Shown: positions 44,349 to 53,067, counted from the first letter of the stretch. The stretch: DNA of 64,000 nt from Clostridia bacterium (GCA_017473085.1 JAFUNF010000026.1:1-64000), one strand, 5' to 3'. Numbers and translations: made by a program. Notes: generated by a model from the letters alone, not told the origin.

Positions 44349-44564
44349 ATGGAAAATAAAAACACAGCAGGAAAGATAGTAAAAATATTTCTTTTGATAA
44401 CAGGTGCTTGTGCAGCAATTGCAGGTGTAATAGTGCTTGCTACAAAATTCATTAAAAAGCATATGAGATTTTCAGTAGAAATCTTCGAGGACGATGAGGA
44501 AAAGGTCACCCTCGAAAACGACATCAAAATTACATCAAACCCAATCGACAACCCAGAAGAATAA
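44349..44564 (+). CDS. Small single-pass membrane protein, unknown function
   Basis: A 71-residue protein with one hydrophobic helix (about residues 10-34, IVKIFLLITGACAAIAGVIVLAT), then KFIKKHM and an acidic C-terminal tail (EIFEDDEEKVTLEND). The Lys/His cluster after the helix suggests a cytoplasmic tail. Start supported by AAAGGAGAAACGTT; own promoter and terminator. I do not recognise a family. Confidence 0.75.
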   Translation: MENKNTAGKIVKIFLLITGACAAIAGVIVLATKFIKKHMRFSVEIFEDDEEKVTLENDIKITSNPIDNPEE

Positions 44565-44567
44565 AAC

Positions 44568-44598
44568 AAAAAGTAGCGACACACTGTCGCTACTTTTT
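44568..44598 (+). terminator. Terminator of the small membrane protein gene
   Basis: A 14-bp perfect stem AAAAAGTAGCGACA/TGTCGCTACTTTTT with loop CAC. T-rich on plus. Confidence 0.85.
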
Positions 44599-44602
44599 AT
44601 TT

Positions 44603-44812
44603 TATTCAACCCTTGCATAGCAAGGATTTCAAAGCCTTCCCCTTGAGGGCACCCTTTAGGGCGTGCCTTGTGCAGAAGGGGGACCGCCTTGGGTGGTGGA
44701 TGAGGTGTAATATTCAACCCTTGCAAAGCAAGGATTTCATTTTTCCAAAGGAAAGATTTCATTCGCCTTTGGTCGGATTTCACCTTCACGCAGTGAAGAT
44801 TTCCAAACCCTT
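44603..44812. repeat. Palindrome array (linker ATTTCA) interrupted by a dispersed repeat
   Basis: CCTTGC/GCAAGG appears twice (44608-44623 and 44718-44731), followed by stems TTTCC/GGAAA, CGCC/GG(T)CG and CTTCAC/GTGAAG, separated by GATTTCATT or GATTTCAC. The part at 44636-44709 is copy 2 of the repeat at 27901-27955, with the extra hairpin GGCACCCTTTAGGGCGTGCC. The dispersed repeat seems to have split the array. Confidence 0.75.
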
Positions 44813-44986
44813 CTGCCAAAGGCACACTCTATATTCCTTTGCTAACCAAAACCTTGCCACCCTCTGCTCGCTCAAAAACCCCTTTTTTATTTTTATTCCT
44901 TTCTTTCATTTCATAGCAGTAGTATTTAGCTTTCAACGTGGGAAACTAACACAGTTTTCCACGTCGGAAGGTAAACCTTGTGTGGT
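44813..44986. other. Gene-free spacer before the 99-nt repeat
   Basis: No gene. A hairpin ACGTGGGAAACT/AGTTTTCCACGT lies near 44936-44964, similar in style to the repeat that follows. Confidence 0.4.
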
Positions 44987-45085
44987 AATGTGGTAAACCC
45001 TGTTTTCCATATTTCCACACATAAAAGCAAAAGAAACACTCAACCTGTGGTAATGTGGGAAGTCCCACTTTCCATATTTCCACAA
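44987..45085. repeat. 99-nt repeat behind glmS (copy 2)
   Basis: 97 of 99 bases match 27995-28093. Ends 11 bases after the glmS stop codon (in minus sense). Confidence 0.85.
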
Positions 45086-45096
45086 CTGAGAGCGTC

Positions 45097-46923
45097 TTAC
45101 TCAACAGTGACCGACTTTGCCAAATTGCGAGGCTTATCAATATCGCACCTACGAAGTAAGGCAACCCTGTAAGAAAGAAGCTGAACGCACAAAAGCTCGT
45201 CAAACAAATACTCAATAAGACTATTTCCCAAAAGCTCTATTACAAAATCTCCACACTCCTGTGGGGATTTTTCGTTTTTCGGCATTAAAGCAACAGTAAA
45301 CGCACCTCTGCTCTTAGTCTCCTTAATATTGCTAAGAGTCTTGTCAAATAGCCTTTCCTCGCCCATTAGTGCGATAACAGGAGTTTCATTCTCCACAAGA
45401 GAGATAGTTCCGTGCTTTAGCTCCCCTGCTTGATAGGCTTGTGCGTGAATATAGGAAATCTCCTTTAGCTTTAAAGCACCCTCAAGACACATAAAATAAT
45501 CAAGCCCTCTGCCAATGAAAAAGCAATTCTCCTTTTTATAAAGTAGCTCTGCCAAGGACTCAACCGACTTGGCTCCTTTAAGCCTATTACTAACAACCCC
45601 CTCGCACCTTTTTAGCTCGTCAATTTTCAATTTTGCCACCTCTGTGTCTAATTTTGAGGTGTAAATCCCTAAATAAACCGACAAAAGATAAAGAATAGCA
45701 AGCTGAGTTGAAAAGCCCTTAGTGGTAGCTACTGCAATTTCAGGACCTGCATAGGTATATATAACCTTGTCACTTTCTCTTGCTAAGGTGCTTTCCCTTG
45801 CATTTATTATAGATACAACCCTACATCCACATAGCTTAGCATATCGCACCGAGGCTAAGGTGTCTGCTGTTTCTCCCGATTGAGAAATAGCAATTATAAG
45901 AGTGCCTTGCATGTTTACAGGGGGAGAGTATCTGTATTCTGAGGCAACAAAGGCACTTGCACTAACCCTTGAATACTCCTCAATTAACCTTGCCCCAATG
46001 CACCCTACATTGTAGGCAGACCCACACCCAACAATATGAATTTGCTTAATGCCTTGAAAAATATCTCTGCTAATTCCGTCGTGAGAAAAATCAGGCAAGC
46101 CTCCACTAATTCTTGGAGTAATAGTTTTTCTTAAGGCATCACTCTGCTCGTTAATTTCCTTTAGCATATAGTGAGAATACCCACCCCTTTTTGCTTGGTC
46201 GTAATTCATAGTAGCCTCTTGCCACACGGGGTCGTAAATTCCGTCGTGAGTGTAGAAAATCGCCTCGTTTTCTCTTAGCTCGACCACCTCTGTCTCCTCA
46301 ATTAAGGAATAGGTTTTGGTAAAGGGTAAAAGTGCAGTAATGTCTGAGGCTAAATACATTCCATCACTACCTGACCCCACAAGCAAGGGGCTTCTGTGCC
46401 TTAGCCCAAAAATTCTTCCCTCATAGCCCTCAAACATAATGCCAAAGGCATAAGACCCACGAATTTCACGCACAGCCTTATAAATTGCTACACAGGGGTG
46501 GATGTTTTCCTCATAATACTTGTCAAAAAGAGCACAAGCAACCTCGGTGTCTGTCTCCGATTTGAACACCACTCCCTCCTTTTCCAAGCGAGCACGCAAT
46601 TCTAAGTAATTTTCAATAATACCATTGTGCACAAGGGTAACTCTGCCCATTCTGTGTGGATGAGCATTGTCCTCACTTACACTGCCGTGAGTTGCCCACC
46701 TTGTGTGCCCAATTCCACAGTAATACTCACTCTTCACTTCTTTCTTAACTACCATTTCTTCAAGTTCCTCCACTCTGCCAGTTGCCTTGATAATAGATAG
46801 CTCGCTCTTAGAAAGAAGTGCAACTCCTGCTGAATCATATCCACGATACTCTAAAATCTTTAGCCCCTCAATCAGCTTGCGACTTGCATTTTCTGTTCCA
46901 ACATAGCCAATAATTCCGCACAT
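45097..46923 (-). CDS. glmS: Glutamine-fructose-6-phosphate aminotransferase (isomerizing) GlmS
   Basis: A 608-residue enzyme making glucosamine-6-phosphate from fructose-6-phosphate and glutamine. The N-terminal Ntn amidotransferase begins MCGIIGYVGTENA with the catalytic Cys after Met removal; GIGHTRWATHGSVSEDNAHP and ALFDKYYEENIHP are typical. The two SIS sugar-binding domains carry GCGSAYNVGCIGARL and ISQSGETADTLA. The end KPRNLAKSVTVE is the conserved swivel. Starts 3 bases after the beta-helix acyltransferase gene in an operon with glmM. No glmS ribozyme was found upstream, since it is not the first gene. Confidence 0.97.
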   Translation of the reverse strand: MCGIIGYVGTENASRKLIEGLKILEYRGYDSAGVALLSKSELSIIKATGRVEELEEMVVKKEVKSEYYCGIGHTRWATHGSVSEDNAHPHRMGRVTLVHNGIIENYLELRARLEKEGVVFKSETDTEVACALFDKYYEENIHPCVAIYKAVREIRGSYAFGIMFEGYEGRIFGLRHRSPLLVGSGSDGMYLASDITALLPFTKTYSLIEETEVVELRENEAIFYTHDGIYDPVWQEATMNYDQAKRGGYSHYMLKEINEQSDALRKTITPRISGGLPDFSHDGISRDIFQGIKQIHIVGCGSAYNVGCIGARLIEEYSRVSASAFVASEYRYSPPVNMQGTLIIAISQSGETADTLASVRYAKLCGCRVVSIINARESTLARESDKVIYTYAGPEIAVATTKGFSTQLAILYLLSVYLGIYTSKLDTEVAKLKIDELKRCEGVVSNRLKGAKSVESLAELLYKKENCFFIGRGLDYFMCLEGALKLKEISYIHAQAYQAGELKHGTISLVENETPVIALMGEERLFDKTLSNIKETKSRGAFTVALMPKNEKSPQECGDFVIELLGNSLIEYLFDELLCVQLLSYRVALLRRCDIDKPRNLAKSVTVE

Positions 46924-46926
46924 ATT

Positions 46927-47586
46927 CTACACTCTCCTAACTATTTTACCACTTTCCTTATAGATAGAATTAGATGGCACAAAGCCACGCACACTACTTA
47001 AGGGATAAACCATAGCACCCTTGCCAATAATACTACCAGGGTTTAAAACTGCACCACAACCAATTTCTGCTTTGTCCCCAATAATAGCACCAAGCTTTCT
47101 TAAGCCTGTCTTAATCTCACTTTCAAGCCTAATTGTAACTAAGGAGCCATCGCTTTTTAAATTTGAGGTAATTGCCCCTGCTCCTAAATGAGCACAAAAG
47201 CCTAAAATAGAATTGCCAACGTAGTTAAAATGTGGCACACAGGCACTTTCAAAAAGCACAGAGGACTTTACCTCACAGCTATTCCCCAAAACGCACCCAC
47301 GTCCAATAATAACGCTACCTCTGATGTACGCACAATGCCTTATTTCTGCATTATCACAAATAATACAAGGACCACAAATTGCTACACTCCCTGCCACCTT
47401 TGCACTCTTTGCTACCCAAATATCCCCCTCGTAGTAGTCATATTTGTCACTTGGCAAGGACTTGCCTAATTCCACAATATACTCACTAAGCCTGTCAAAT
47501 ATCTCCCAAGGGTATTTAACCTCCGAAAACAAATCTGCACAAATAGTCTTGTCAAGAGAAAGCAATTCTTCAAATTCCCTAACCAT
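46927..47586 (-). CDS. Stand-alone left-handed beta-helix acyltransferase (GlmU-C-like)
   Basis: A 219-residue protein made of hexapeptide repeats (about 55-200, e.g. IWVAKSAKVAGSVAICGPCI and CAYIRGSVIIGRGCVLGNSC). The segment VPHFNYVGNSILGFCAHLGAGAITSN-like text resembles the acetyl-CoA site of GlmU. There is no N-terminal nucleotidyltransferase domain; the first 50 residues are a helical cap. It overlaps glmM by 8 bases and is 3 bases from glmS, so a role in UDP-GlcNAc formation (glucosamine-1-phosphate acetylation) is a reasonable inference. A separate uridylyltransferase would then be needed. Confidence 0.78.
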   Translation of the reverse strand: MVREFEELLSLDKTICADLFSEVKYPWEIFDRLSEYIVELGKSLPSDKYDYYEGDIWVAKSAKVAGSVAICGPCIICDNAEIRHCAYIRGSVIIGRGCVLGNSCEVKSSVLFESACVPHFNYVGNSILGFCAHLGAGAITSNLKSDGSLVTIRLESEIKTGLRKLGAIIGDKAEIGCGAVLNPGSIIGKGAMVYPLSSVRGFVPSNSIYKESGKIVRRV

Positions 47587-48919
47587 TTTTTATAACCTCT
47601 TCTATTTTTGTAGCAAGCTCAAAGCACTTATCTCTTTCCTCTCCCTCAACTAACACACGAACAAGAGGCTCCGTCCCACTTTTCCTAATAAGCACCCTGT
47701 ATCCATCAATAAAGGTATCAATATATCCACAGGTGCTATCTGCTCTTAAATTCAAGCACTCAAGTCGGGAAAAATCGAAAGCTCCTTGAATACGTACATT
47801 TTTCATAACTCTCGGACAAGGACTAAAGCTACGACAAAGATAGGACAGGGTGCATTTTTCCTCAAGCATTGCTTCCATTAGCTTTATAGAGGTAAGTATT
47901 CCGTCGCCTGTGGTCGCATACTTAGAAAGAATAATATGTCCCGATTCCTCGCCACCTAAGGATGCCTCACTTTTTTGCATACACTCAAAAACGTACCTGT
48001 CCCCTACCTTAGTTGAAATTGTCTTAACACCAAGCCCCTCTAATGCTTGAGTAAGCGTAGCACTTGACATTATAGTAGTAACAACTAAATCCCCTGCTAA
48101 CTCCTGTGACCTTTTCATTACGCTTGCTAAAATGTATAAAATGTAATCTCCATTAATAACTTGCCCCTTTTCGTCAACGGCTATGCACCTGTCTGCATCT
48201 CCGTCAAAGGCAAAGCCAACATCAAGCCCCTTATCAATAACAAGCTTGCAAAGTGCTTCAATATGGGTCGAGCCTACACCCTCGTTTATGTTAATTCCGT
48301 TTGGCTCGTTGCCTATTACAAAAACCGTAGCACCAAGTGCCTCAAAAACGCTTTTTGCAATCATAAAGGCACCACCATTTGCTAAGTCAAGACCAATCCT
48401 CTTGCTCTTAAAGGAAAAGCGAGACAAGGAAATTAAATATCCAATGTATCTGTTTCGCCCTGCCGAGTGGTCATAAATTCGACCAAGCTCCTCCCCCTTC
48501 AAGATGGGCAAAGCACCATCTCCGTCTAAAAATTCCTCAACCTTGTCAAGTAATTCATCTCCAACCTTCTCTCCACGAGAATTGACAATCTTAATGCCAT
48601 TATCATAATAAGGATTGTGACTTGCCGAAATCATAATTCCCAAATCAAAGGACTCACTACCACACACAAAGGAAACACTGGGCGTTGTGGTTACGTGAAG
48701 CATGTACGCATCAGCCCCCGAGGACGCAAGCCCAGATGCTAAAGCATATTCAAGCATATAGCTACTAAGACGAGTGTCCTTGCCAATAACAACCCGAGGT
48801 CGAGCGCTTAGCTTTTTTAAGTAATACCCCAAAAATCGACCAATCAAAAAAGCATGTGTCGAGGTCAGCTCCACCCCAGCAAGTCCACGAAACCCATCTG
48901 TGCCAAAGTATTTACCCAT
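47579..48919 (-). CDS. glmM: Phosphoglucosamine mutase GlmM
   Basis: A 446-residue mutase converting glucosamine-6-phosphate to glucosamine-1-phosphate. MGKYFGTDGFRGLAG opens the protein; the phosphoserine loop is MISASHNPYYDNGIKI (about 95-110), the metal-binding loop is AFDGDADRCIAVD (about 235-247), the sugar loop is LGGEESGHI and the phosphate-binding loop is IRKSGTEPLVRVL. Start at ATG 48919 after TTGGAGGGATTTTT; the ATG at 48955 would add 12 non-family residues. First of the glmM-acyltransferase-glmS operon feeding peptidoglycan precursor synthesis. Confidence 0.96.
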   Translation of the reverse strand: MGKYFGTDGFRGLAGVELTSTHAFLIGRFLGYYLKKLSARPRVVIGKDTRLSSYMLEYALASGLASSGADAYMLHVTTTPSVSFVCGSESFDLGIMISASHNPYYDNGIKIVNSRGEKVGDELLDKVEEFLDGDGALPILKGEELGRIYDHSAGRNRYIGYLISLSRFSFKSKRIGLDLANGGAFMIAKSVFEALGATVFVIGNEPNGININEGVGSTHIEALCKLVIDKGLDVGFAFDGDADRCIAVDEKGQVINGDYILYILASVMKRSQELAGDLVVTTIMSSATLTQALEGLGVKTISTKVGDRYVFECMQKSEASLGGEESGHIILSKYATTGDGILTSIKLMEAMLEEKCTLSYLCRSFSPCPRVMKNVRIQGAFDFSRLECLNLRADSTCGYIDTFIDGYRVLIRKSGTEPLVRVLVEGEERDKCFELATKIEEVIKNG

Positions 48920-48960
48920 AAAAATCCCTCCAATTCTACCCCTTAGTATATGCACAAAAT

Positions 48961-48996
48961 AAAAAAATCGTCAGGAAATAAATCCCGACGATTTTA
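48961..48996 (-). terminator. Terminator of the 622-residue membrane protein gene
   Basis: AAAATCGTC..GACGATTTT stem with an inner GG(A)..(T)CC pairing, followed by T-rich sequence on minus. Confidence 0.75.
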
Positions 48997-48999
48997 AAA

Positions 49000-50868
49000 T
49001 TATACAAATAAGAAAATAATAAATGGAACTAAAAATAACACCGTTCCAACGATAGCCCAAACAAAGAATGCTGGAGAATACAACCAGTATCTTAGGTATT
49101 CCACCTGGTAACAGTCACTTTTACCTAAAATAGTGCCTGACTTATACTTTTTTACAAGCTTTCTCGCCCTTCCTATACGTTTAATATAACCTATTAATAG
49201 GCATAGTGATATAAACATGGCAATCAGGCTGGCAACGGCAAATATATTCATAGCTATTGATTGCCCACCCCCTCGAATAAAGTCATACCTGTTGAGTCCC
49301 CAAAGACTTATCGCTTGCCATAACGAAAGTAAAATCATCACAATCGTTGCAAACGGGAAAACAAAACGCTTTGCAGGGGATTTTAACTGACGTTTTACTG
49401 AATCGATGTTTTCCTTAATATGCTTTTGTGAATGCTTAAAGCTACCAATTCCATCATGTTGAATTGAACCAGCAGAATCAAATTTACCAGTAAAGACTTC
49501 ATTCTCGTAGCTTGTGGTTATTTCGTATCCCTTAATACCAACAAAGGAGATAGTATCTTTGCTTGGAGTGGAGGATTTTTCTATTGAATATGTAATGCTT
49601 TTTGAATCAGGAGCATAAAGGCAAGCAAGCTCTTCCTTTTCATTTGGAAAGTCCTTTTCAGTCACTTCTTTGGAGGGGATATGACCCGTGCTTGAAGTGT
49701 TAGAATATCTATAATCGGCACAAAGCTGAGTGCTACACTTTTTGATTTTTTCCATAATCGTGTTAGTAGGAATTATGCTATGCCCAAAATCGTAAACATC
49801 GGAAAAATATAAACCTAAATATTTTGATTTATCTCCCTCGTCGCTTGAATGAGCTTTCAAATCAAATCGTGTTCTAGCAACAGTGCTTGCTTCCCATGCA
49901 ACAGGCTTAACCTCGACGTTTTCGATATTTGATACGTATTTTAAATATTCGCTGTCAACCTTGTCGCCCCTGCTTATAAGATCATTCAAAAATAATTGAT
50001 GAATATCTTTCTTTGAAAGGATATTTTCATAAAAGAGGCGTTGTATAGGAAAAGAAGATTTCTCTAAAACTATCTTTCCCCTGTTGTCAAGCTCTATATT
50101 GTAATTCTGTCCCTTGTAAGAAACATATATATAGTAGCCGTGAACGTTAACCTTGGTAACCTTGTCGTCCTCGTGGTAATTTATAATAGTTCCATTTTTA
50201 AATTTGACGAAATTTGTTGACCAGTGAGCTTGGCTATTTATCCAAGAACTAACTTCCTTGTAAGCCATATTCTCTTCCAATAAGAAAGCACGTCGAGAGG
50301 TAATAGCGGTGTCTATGTTTTGACGAAAGCTTTCTATATCAGGCAGAGCGGCATATTCTTGTGGAGCTAATTGTGAATAATTTGCAGGCTGACGCTTGCA
50401 AAAGTTGACAATCGGTTCGATTTCGTCTAAAGTAAGCCCTACGAATTTGTTAAATTTACTATCTGGATATAATAAGCAACGAACACCCTTTAGTCGCTCT
50501 GGATAATCGTAGTCCTCTTCTCCACCATCGTGAGAAACGTAAGTTTCTGTTTCGGGAACAAGCTTAACGTCTCCCGAGGAGTTGGTCGTAGCTTTGTATC
50601 CAGTTATCTTCTCTACTCTTTTTGTAGCAGCGTAAATTACACGAATACGAACATCACAAACTGTTACAAAGCTATATTCGTAAATTCTTCTGAAGGTAAG
50701 CCCCTTGCCCTCTATCACCTGCTTTGCAAAATCAGGCTCAACCAATGCGCCAAGGGACTTAACCTCGCTGGCAACACGAGCCTTAAGCGCCTCGTCACTT
50801 AACACGTCTGTGTTAAAGTAAAGCTTTAGCCCACCTTGTGAAATGCTTGTGGTGTCAATATCACCCAT
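49000..50868 (-). CDS. Large unrecognised membrane protein next to an XRE regulator
   Basis: A 622-residue protein that I cannot place in a family. Residues 1-490 are soluble and lack a signal peptide; they contain two weakly similar stretches (LLYPDSKFNKFVGLTL near 134 and CLYAPDSKSITYSIE near 415) that could be repeated beta domains. Residues about 505-622 hold three or four transmembrane helices (FVFPFATIVMILLSLW, IFAVASLIAMFISLCLLIGY, FFVWAIVGTVLFLVPFIIF), so the large domain is probably cytoplasmic and anchored at its C-terminus. It is divergent from a small XRE repressor gene with operator-like repeats between, a layout typical of a locally controlled accessory gene. Confidence 0.7.
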   Translation of the reverse strand: MGDIDTTSISQGGLKLYFNTDVLSDEALKARVASEVKSLGALVEPDFAKQVIEGKGLTFRRIYEYSFVTVCDVRIRVIYAATKRVEKITGYKATTNSSGDVKLVPETETYVSHDGGEEDYDYPERLKGVRCLLYPDSKFNKFVGLTLDEIEPIVNFCKRQPANYSQLAPQEYAALPDIESFRQNIDTAITSRRAFLLEENMAYKEVSSWINSQAHWSTNFVKFKNGTIINYHEDDKVTKVNVHGYYIYVSYKGQNYNIELDNRGKIVLEKSSFPIQRLFYENILSKKDIHQLFLNDLISRGDKVDSEYLKYVSNIENVEVKPVAWEASTVARTRFDLKAHSSDEGDKSKYLGLYFSDVYDFGHSIIPTNTIMEKIKKCSTQLCADYRYSNTSSTGHIPSKEVTEKDFPNEKEELACLYAPDSKSITYSIEKSSTPSKDTISFVGIKGYEITTSYENEVFTGKFDSAGSIQHDGIGSFKHSQKHIKENIDSVKRQLKSPAKRFVFPFATIVMILLSLWQAISLWGLNRYDFIRGGGQSIAMNIFAVASLIAMFISLCLLIGYIKRIGRARKLVKKYKSGTILGKSDCYQVEYLRYWLYSPAFFVWAIVGTVLFLVPFIIFLFV

Positions 50869-50888
50869 ATTTAAAGTCTCCTTTACTA

Positions 50889-50976
50889 AAAAGTAAAGTA
50901 ATTATATCACATTTGTGTAGTAAAGTCAACACTTTTCAAAACTATTATACTTCACTTATGTGTAGTATAATAGAGA
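50889..50976. promoter_or_regulatory. Divergent promoters and operator repeats
   Basis: The minus promoter TTGACT (50924-50929), 17-base spacer, TATAAT (50901-50906) drives the 622-residue gene. A plus-strand TATAAT near 50966-50971 drives the XRE gene. TGTGTAGTA occurs twice in direct orientation (about 50914 and 50959), TTTACT/AGTAAA inverted repeats flank the minus -10, and CTATTATAC/GTATAATAG forms an imperfect palindrome at 50942-50974. These are candidate binding sites for the XRE protein. Confidence 0.65.
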
Positions 50977-51002
50977 AAACAAACTAAACTGAGAGGTAAA
51001 AA

Positions 51003-51308
51003 ATGGATTGCTTAGCAAGAATACAGGAGCTATTAGCCGAAAGAAATATATCAATGTATCAGCTATCTAAAAAAGCAGGAATACCCCAATCCACGTTGTC
51101 AAATTTGTTTATAAGATATAATGCTCCAACCATACCTACTCTTGAGAAAATATGCGATGCTCTTGAAATAACTCTATCAGAATTTTTCAAAACCGAGGAA
51201 AGCGACTACACAACCGAGGAAAAACGACTTCTTTCCGAATTTCATAGACTCCCACCCGAAGCAAGACATCAGCTAATATCCTTGTTAGAAGCAATAAACA
51301 AAAAATGA
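51003..51308 (+). CDS. XRE-family HTH transcriptional regulator
   Basis: A 101-residue DNA-binding protein. Residues 4-62 form a Cro/C1-type helix-turn-helix (IQELLAERNISMYQLSKKAG, IPQSTLSNLFIRYNAPTIPT), followed by a short helical tail with LLSEFHRLPPEARHQLISLL, a common C-terminal helix in such regulators. Start after TGAGAGGTAAAAA. It faces away from the 622-residue membrane protein gene and probably represses that gene and itself. Confidence 0.9.
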   Translation: MDCLARIQELLAERNISMYQLSKKAGIPQSTLSNLFIRYNAPTIPTLEKICDALEITLSEFFKTEESDYTTEEKRLLSEFHRLPPEARHQLISLLEAINKK

Positions 51309-51378
51309 GCAAAAAAAGAGAGTCGGTCCCTAAAGACTGCTTTGAATTTCAATAGAATATGTTGACTACCAACAGAAA

Positions 51379-51419
51379 AAGGACGAAGAATTGTTAAAAT
51401 TCCTCGCCCTTTTTTTATA
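51379..51419. terminator. Bidirectional terminator
   Basis: Imperfect stem AAAAAGGACGAAGAATT/AAATTCCTCGCCCTTTTT with loop GTTA, between convergent genes. Confidence 0.75.
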
Positions 51420-51422
51420 ATT

Positions 51423-52661
51423 TTATTCCTCAACGTATTCGTTAAACCTAAGCACGTCAACTGGCTCTCTTTCAAGCCACTTACCTCTTGTAAAGTCTGG
51501 AATCTGCATTGGCTTGCCACCCTCAGCAATGGAACTTTCTGAAAGGGCTGTAATAACCATCCAGGAAGCCGCATCATAAACGTCAATTAGCATTTCCTCG
51601 CCACTCTTTAGCCTGTCAATAAACTCACGTAGCTCCACGTAGTCCATGCCACCGTGACCTGCATCTAATTGCTCCTTAGTAATATCCTTCCAAGCATCAG
51701 GAAGCATTGATTTGTACTTCTCAGCACTATTCTTGTATTTCTCAAAATATTCAACGCTTGACCAATACTCAGGCTGACCATCAAAGTAAACGCTATTGGA
51801 AACCTGCTCGTACATACCCTTAGTGCCTCTTACAGTAAACTCACGATTATATGAGCGAGGAAGTGAGGTATCAAGCTTTAGCATCATAGATTCGCCATTA
51901 GCACACTTAATAATAGTATGCACAACGTCCCCCTGCTTAAAATCAACACCGATAAGCTCAGGATTGATAGTTGCACGTCTGTCCTCAACGTATTGCTCCA
52001 TACCAAAGGAATCAGATGCAATTGAAACCATATAAAGCATACGGTTGCCTCTGTTAATGTTAAGAAGCTTCGCCATAGGACCAAGCTCGTGTGTAGGATA
52101 GTTTTCGCAGTTGCGATTTAAATAATTTCTCAAACGATAGTGACGATTTTCCTTGCCACCTGTAACCTCTTTACGAAGGTCGTGAGAGTAAGAGCCAGAT
52201 GCGTGAACAATTCTGCCAAAATCACCACGTCTTGCAATAGCAGTAGCCAAAAGCTCGTCCCTGTTGTAACAGCAGTTTTCAAGGAACATAAATGGCACAC
52301 GAGTTCTTTCCCAGGTGTCAACCAATTTCCAGCAATCCTCAACTGAGTAAGCACCACCAACCTCAAGAGCAACACCAACCCCTGCCTCCATAGCATCAAT
52401 CGCAATAGGAATGTGAAGCTCCCAGTCAGTAGCAATCAAAACTGCATCGCAAAGACCAGATGCTAAAAGCTCCTTGTAATCAAGAGTAGCAAAGGGCACG
52501 TTGCCTCTTTTTTCTTGCACTCTCTTTTGAGCATTGTCACGTCTGTCCTCATATTTGTCACAAACTGCTGTAACCTCAACATCGTCAAAGCCAAGCAAAA
52601 TATCAGTCATACCATAGCTACGACAGCCATAGCCAATAATACCCATTCTAACCTTATCCAT
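51423..52661 (-). CDS. Gfo/Idh/MocA-family oxidoreductase
   Basis: A 412-residue NAD(P)-dependent sugar or inositol dehydrogenase-type enzyme. The Rossmann motif RMGIIGYGCRSYGMTDILLG (about 5-24) replaces the common G-x-G-x2-G by GYGCRSYG. DYKELLASGLCDAVLIATDWELHIPIAIDAMEAG and the active-site-type EVGGAYSVEDCWKLVD follow, with NYPTHELGPMAKLLNINRGNR as the conserved lysine/histidine region. Start at ATG 52661 after TTTTGGAGGGCTTTATTT. Monocistronic with a TTGACT-N17-TAAAAT promoter. Substrate unknown; many gut relatives act on modified sugars. Confidence 0.88.
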   Translation of the reverse strand: MDKVRMGIIGYGCRSYGMTDILLGFDDVEVTAVCDKYEDRRDNAQKRVQEKRGNVPFATLDYKELLASGLCDAVLIATDWELHIPIAIDAMEAGVGVALEVGGAYSVEDCWKLVDTWERTRVPFMFLENCCYNRDELLATAIARRGDFGRIVHASGSYSHDLRKEVTGGKENRHYRLRNYLNRNCENYPTHELGPMAKLLNINRGNRMLYMVSIASDSFGMEQYVEDRRATINPELIGVDFKQGDVVHTIIKCANGESMMLKLDTSLPRSYNREFTVRGTKGMYEQVSNSVYFDGQPEYWSSVEYFEKYKNSAEKYKSMLPDAWKDITKEQLDAGHGGMDYVELREFIDRLKSGEEMLIDVYDAASWMVITALSESSIAEGGKPMQIPDFTRGKWLEREPVDVLRFNEYVEE

Positions 52662-52695
52662 AAATAAAGCCCTCCAAAAAAATGTCCTTGCTTGT

Positions 52696-52724
52696 ATTTT
52701 ATCATTATAAAAATATAAAGTCAA
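52696..52724 (-). promoter_or_regulatory. Promoter of the Gfo/Idh oxidoreductase
   Basis: Minus-strand TTGACT (52719-52724), 17-base spacer, TAAAAT (52696-52701). Confidence 0.75.
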
Positions 52725-52752
52725 CATAAAAATTGACCATAATATAAATTTC

Positions 52753-52781
52753 TTGACAACAAGAGAATATAATGATAAAAT
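52753..52781 (+). promoter_or_regulatory. Promoter of the small lipoprotein and prmC
   Basis: TTGACA (52753-52758), 17-base spacer, TAAAAT (52776-52781). Confidence 0.75.
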
Positions 52782-52804
52782 GAATAGAGGAAAGGAGCGA
52801 TAAA

Positions 52805-53038
52805 ATGAAAAAAAGCATCAAGATTATAGCATTGCTAACAATAATAGCATTAGCATTTACACTTGCCTCCTGCGACCTGAAAGGAACTATTGAGCAATAT
52901 TCTCAAAATATATACAATGTGATAATGTCAAATCAAGGCTACTTGAAGGAGGACGAACAGTATAAAACTGACACTCCCTCCACTGAAAACGAGCAAGCAC
53001 CCGAGGACTATACACTAACAGAGGACGAAAACGCATAA
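52805..53038 (+). CDS. Small predicted lipoprotein
   Basis: A 77-residue secreted lipoprotein. Signal peptide MKKSIKIIALLTIIALAFTLASC with lipobox TLASC (Cys23), then a short linker (DLKGTIEQYSQNIYN) and an acidic, Thr/Glu-rich tail (TENEQAPEDYTLTEDENA). Start after GGAAAGGAGCGATAAA. A terminator separates it from prmC, so prmC may be read by partial read-through. No family recognised; too small for an enzymatic domain. Confidence 0.75.
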   Translation: MKKSIKIIALLTIIALAFTLASCDLKGTIEQYSQNIYNVIMSNQGYLKEDEQYKTDTPSTENEQAPEDYTLTEDENA

Positions 53039-53042
53039 CAAT

Positions 53043-53067
53043 AAAGGGCTTGCAAAAGCCCTTTTTT
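53043..53067 (+). terminator. Terminator/attenuator between the lipoprotein gene and prmC
   Basis: Stem AAAGGGCTT/AAGCCCTTT with loop GCA followed by TTTTTT, only 12 bases before the prmC start codon. Its T-run leads into the AAAGGAAAAT ribosome site of prmC. Confidence 0.8.

Noticed and set aside
48920..48960. glmS ribozyme or riboswitch before the hexosamine operon
   Set aside because: The spacer upstream of glmM is too short, and glmS is the third gene with only 3 bases before it.
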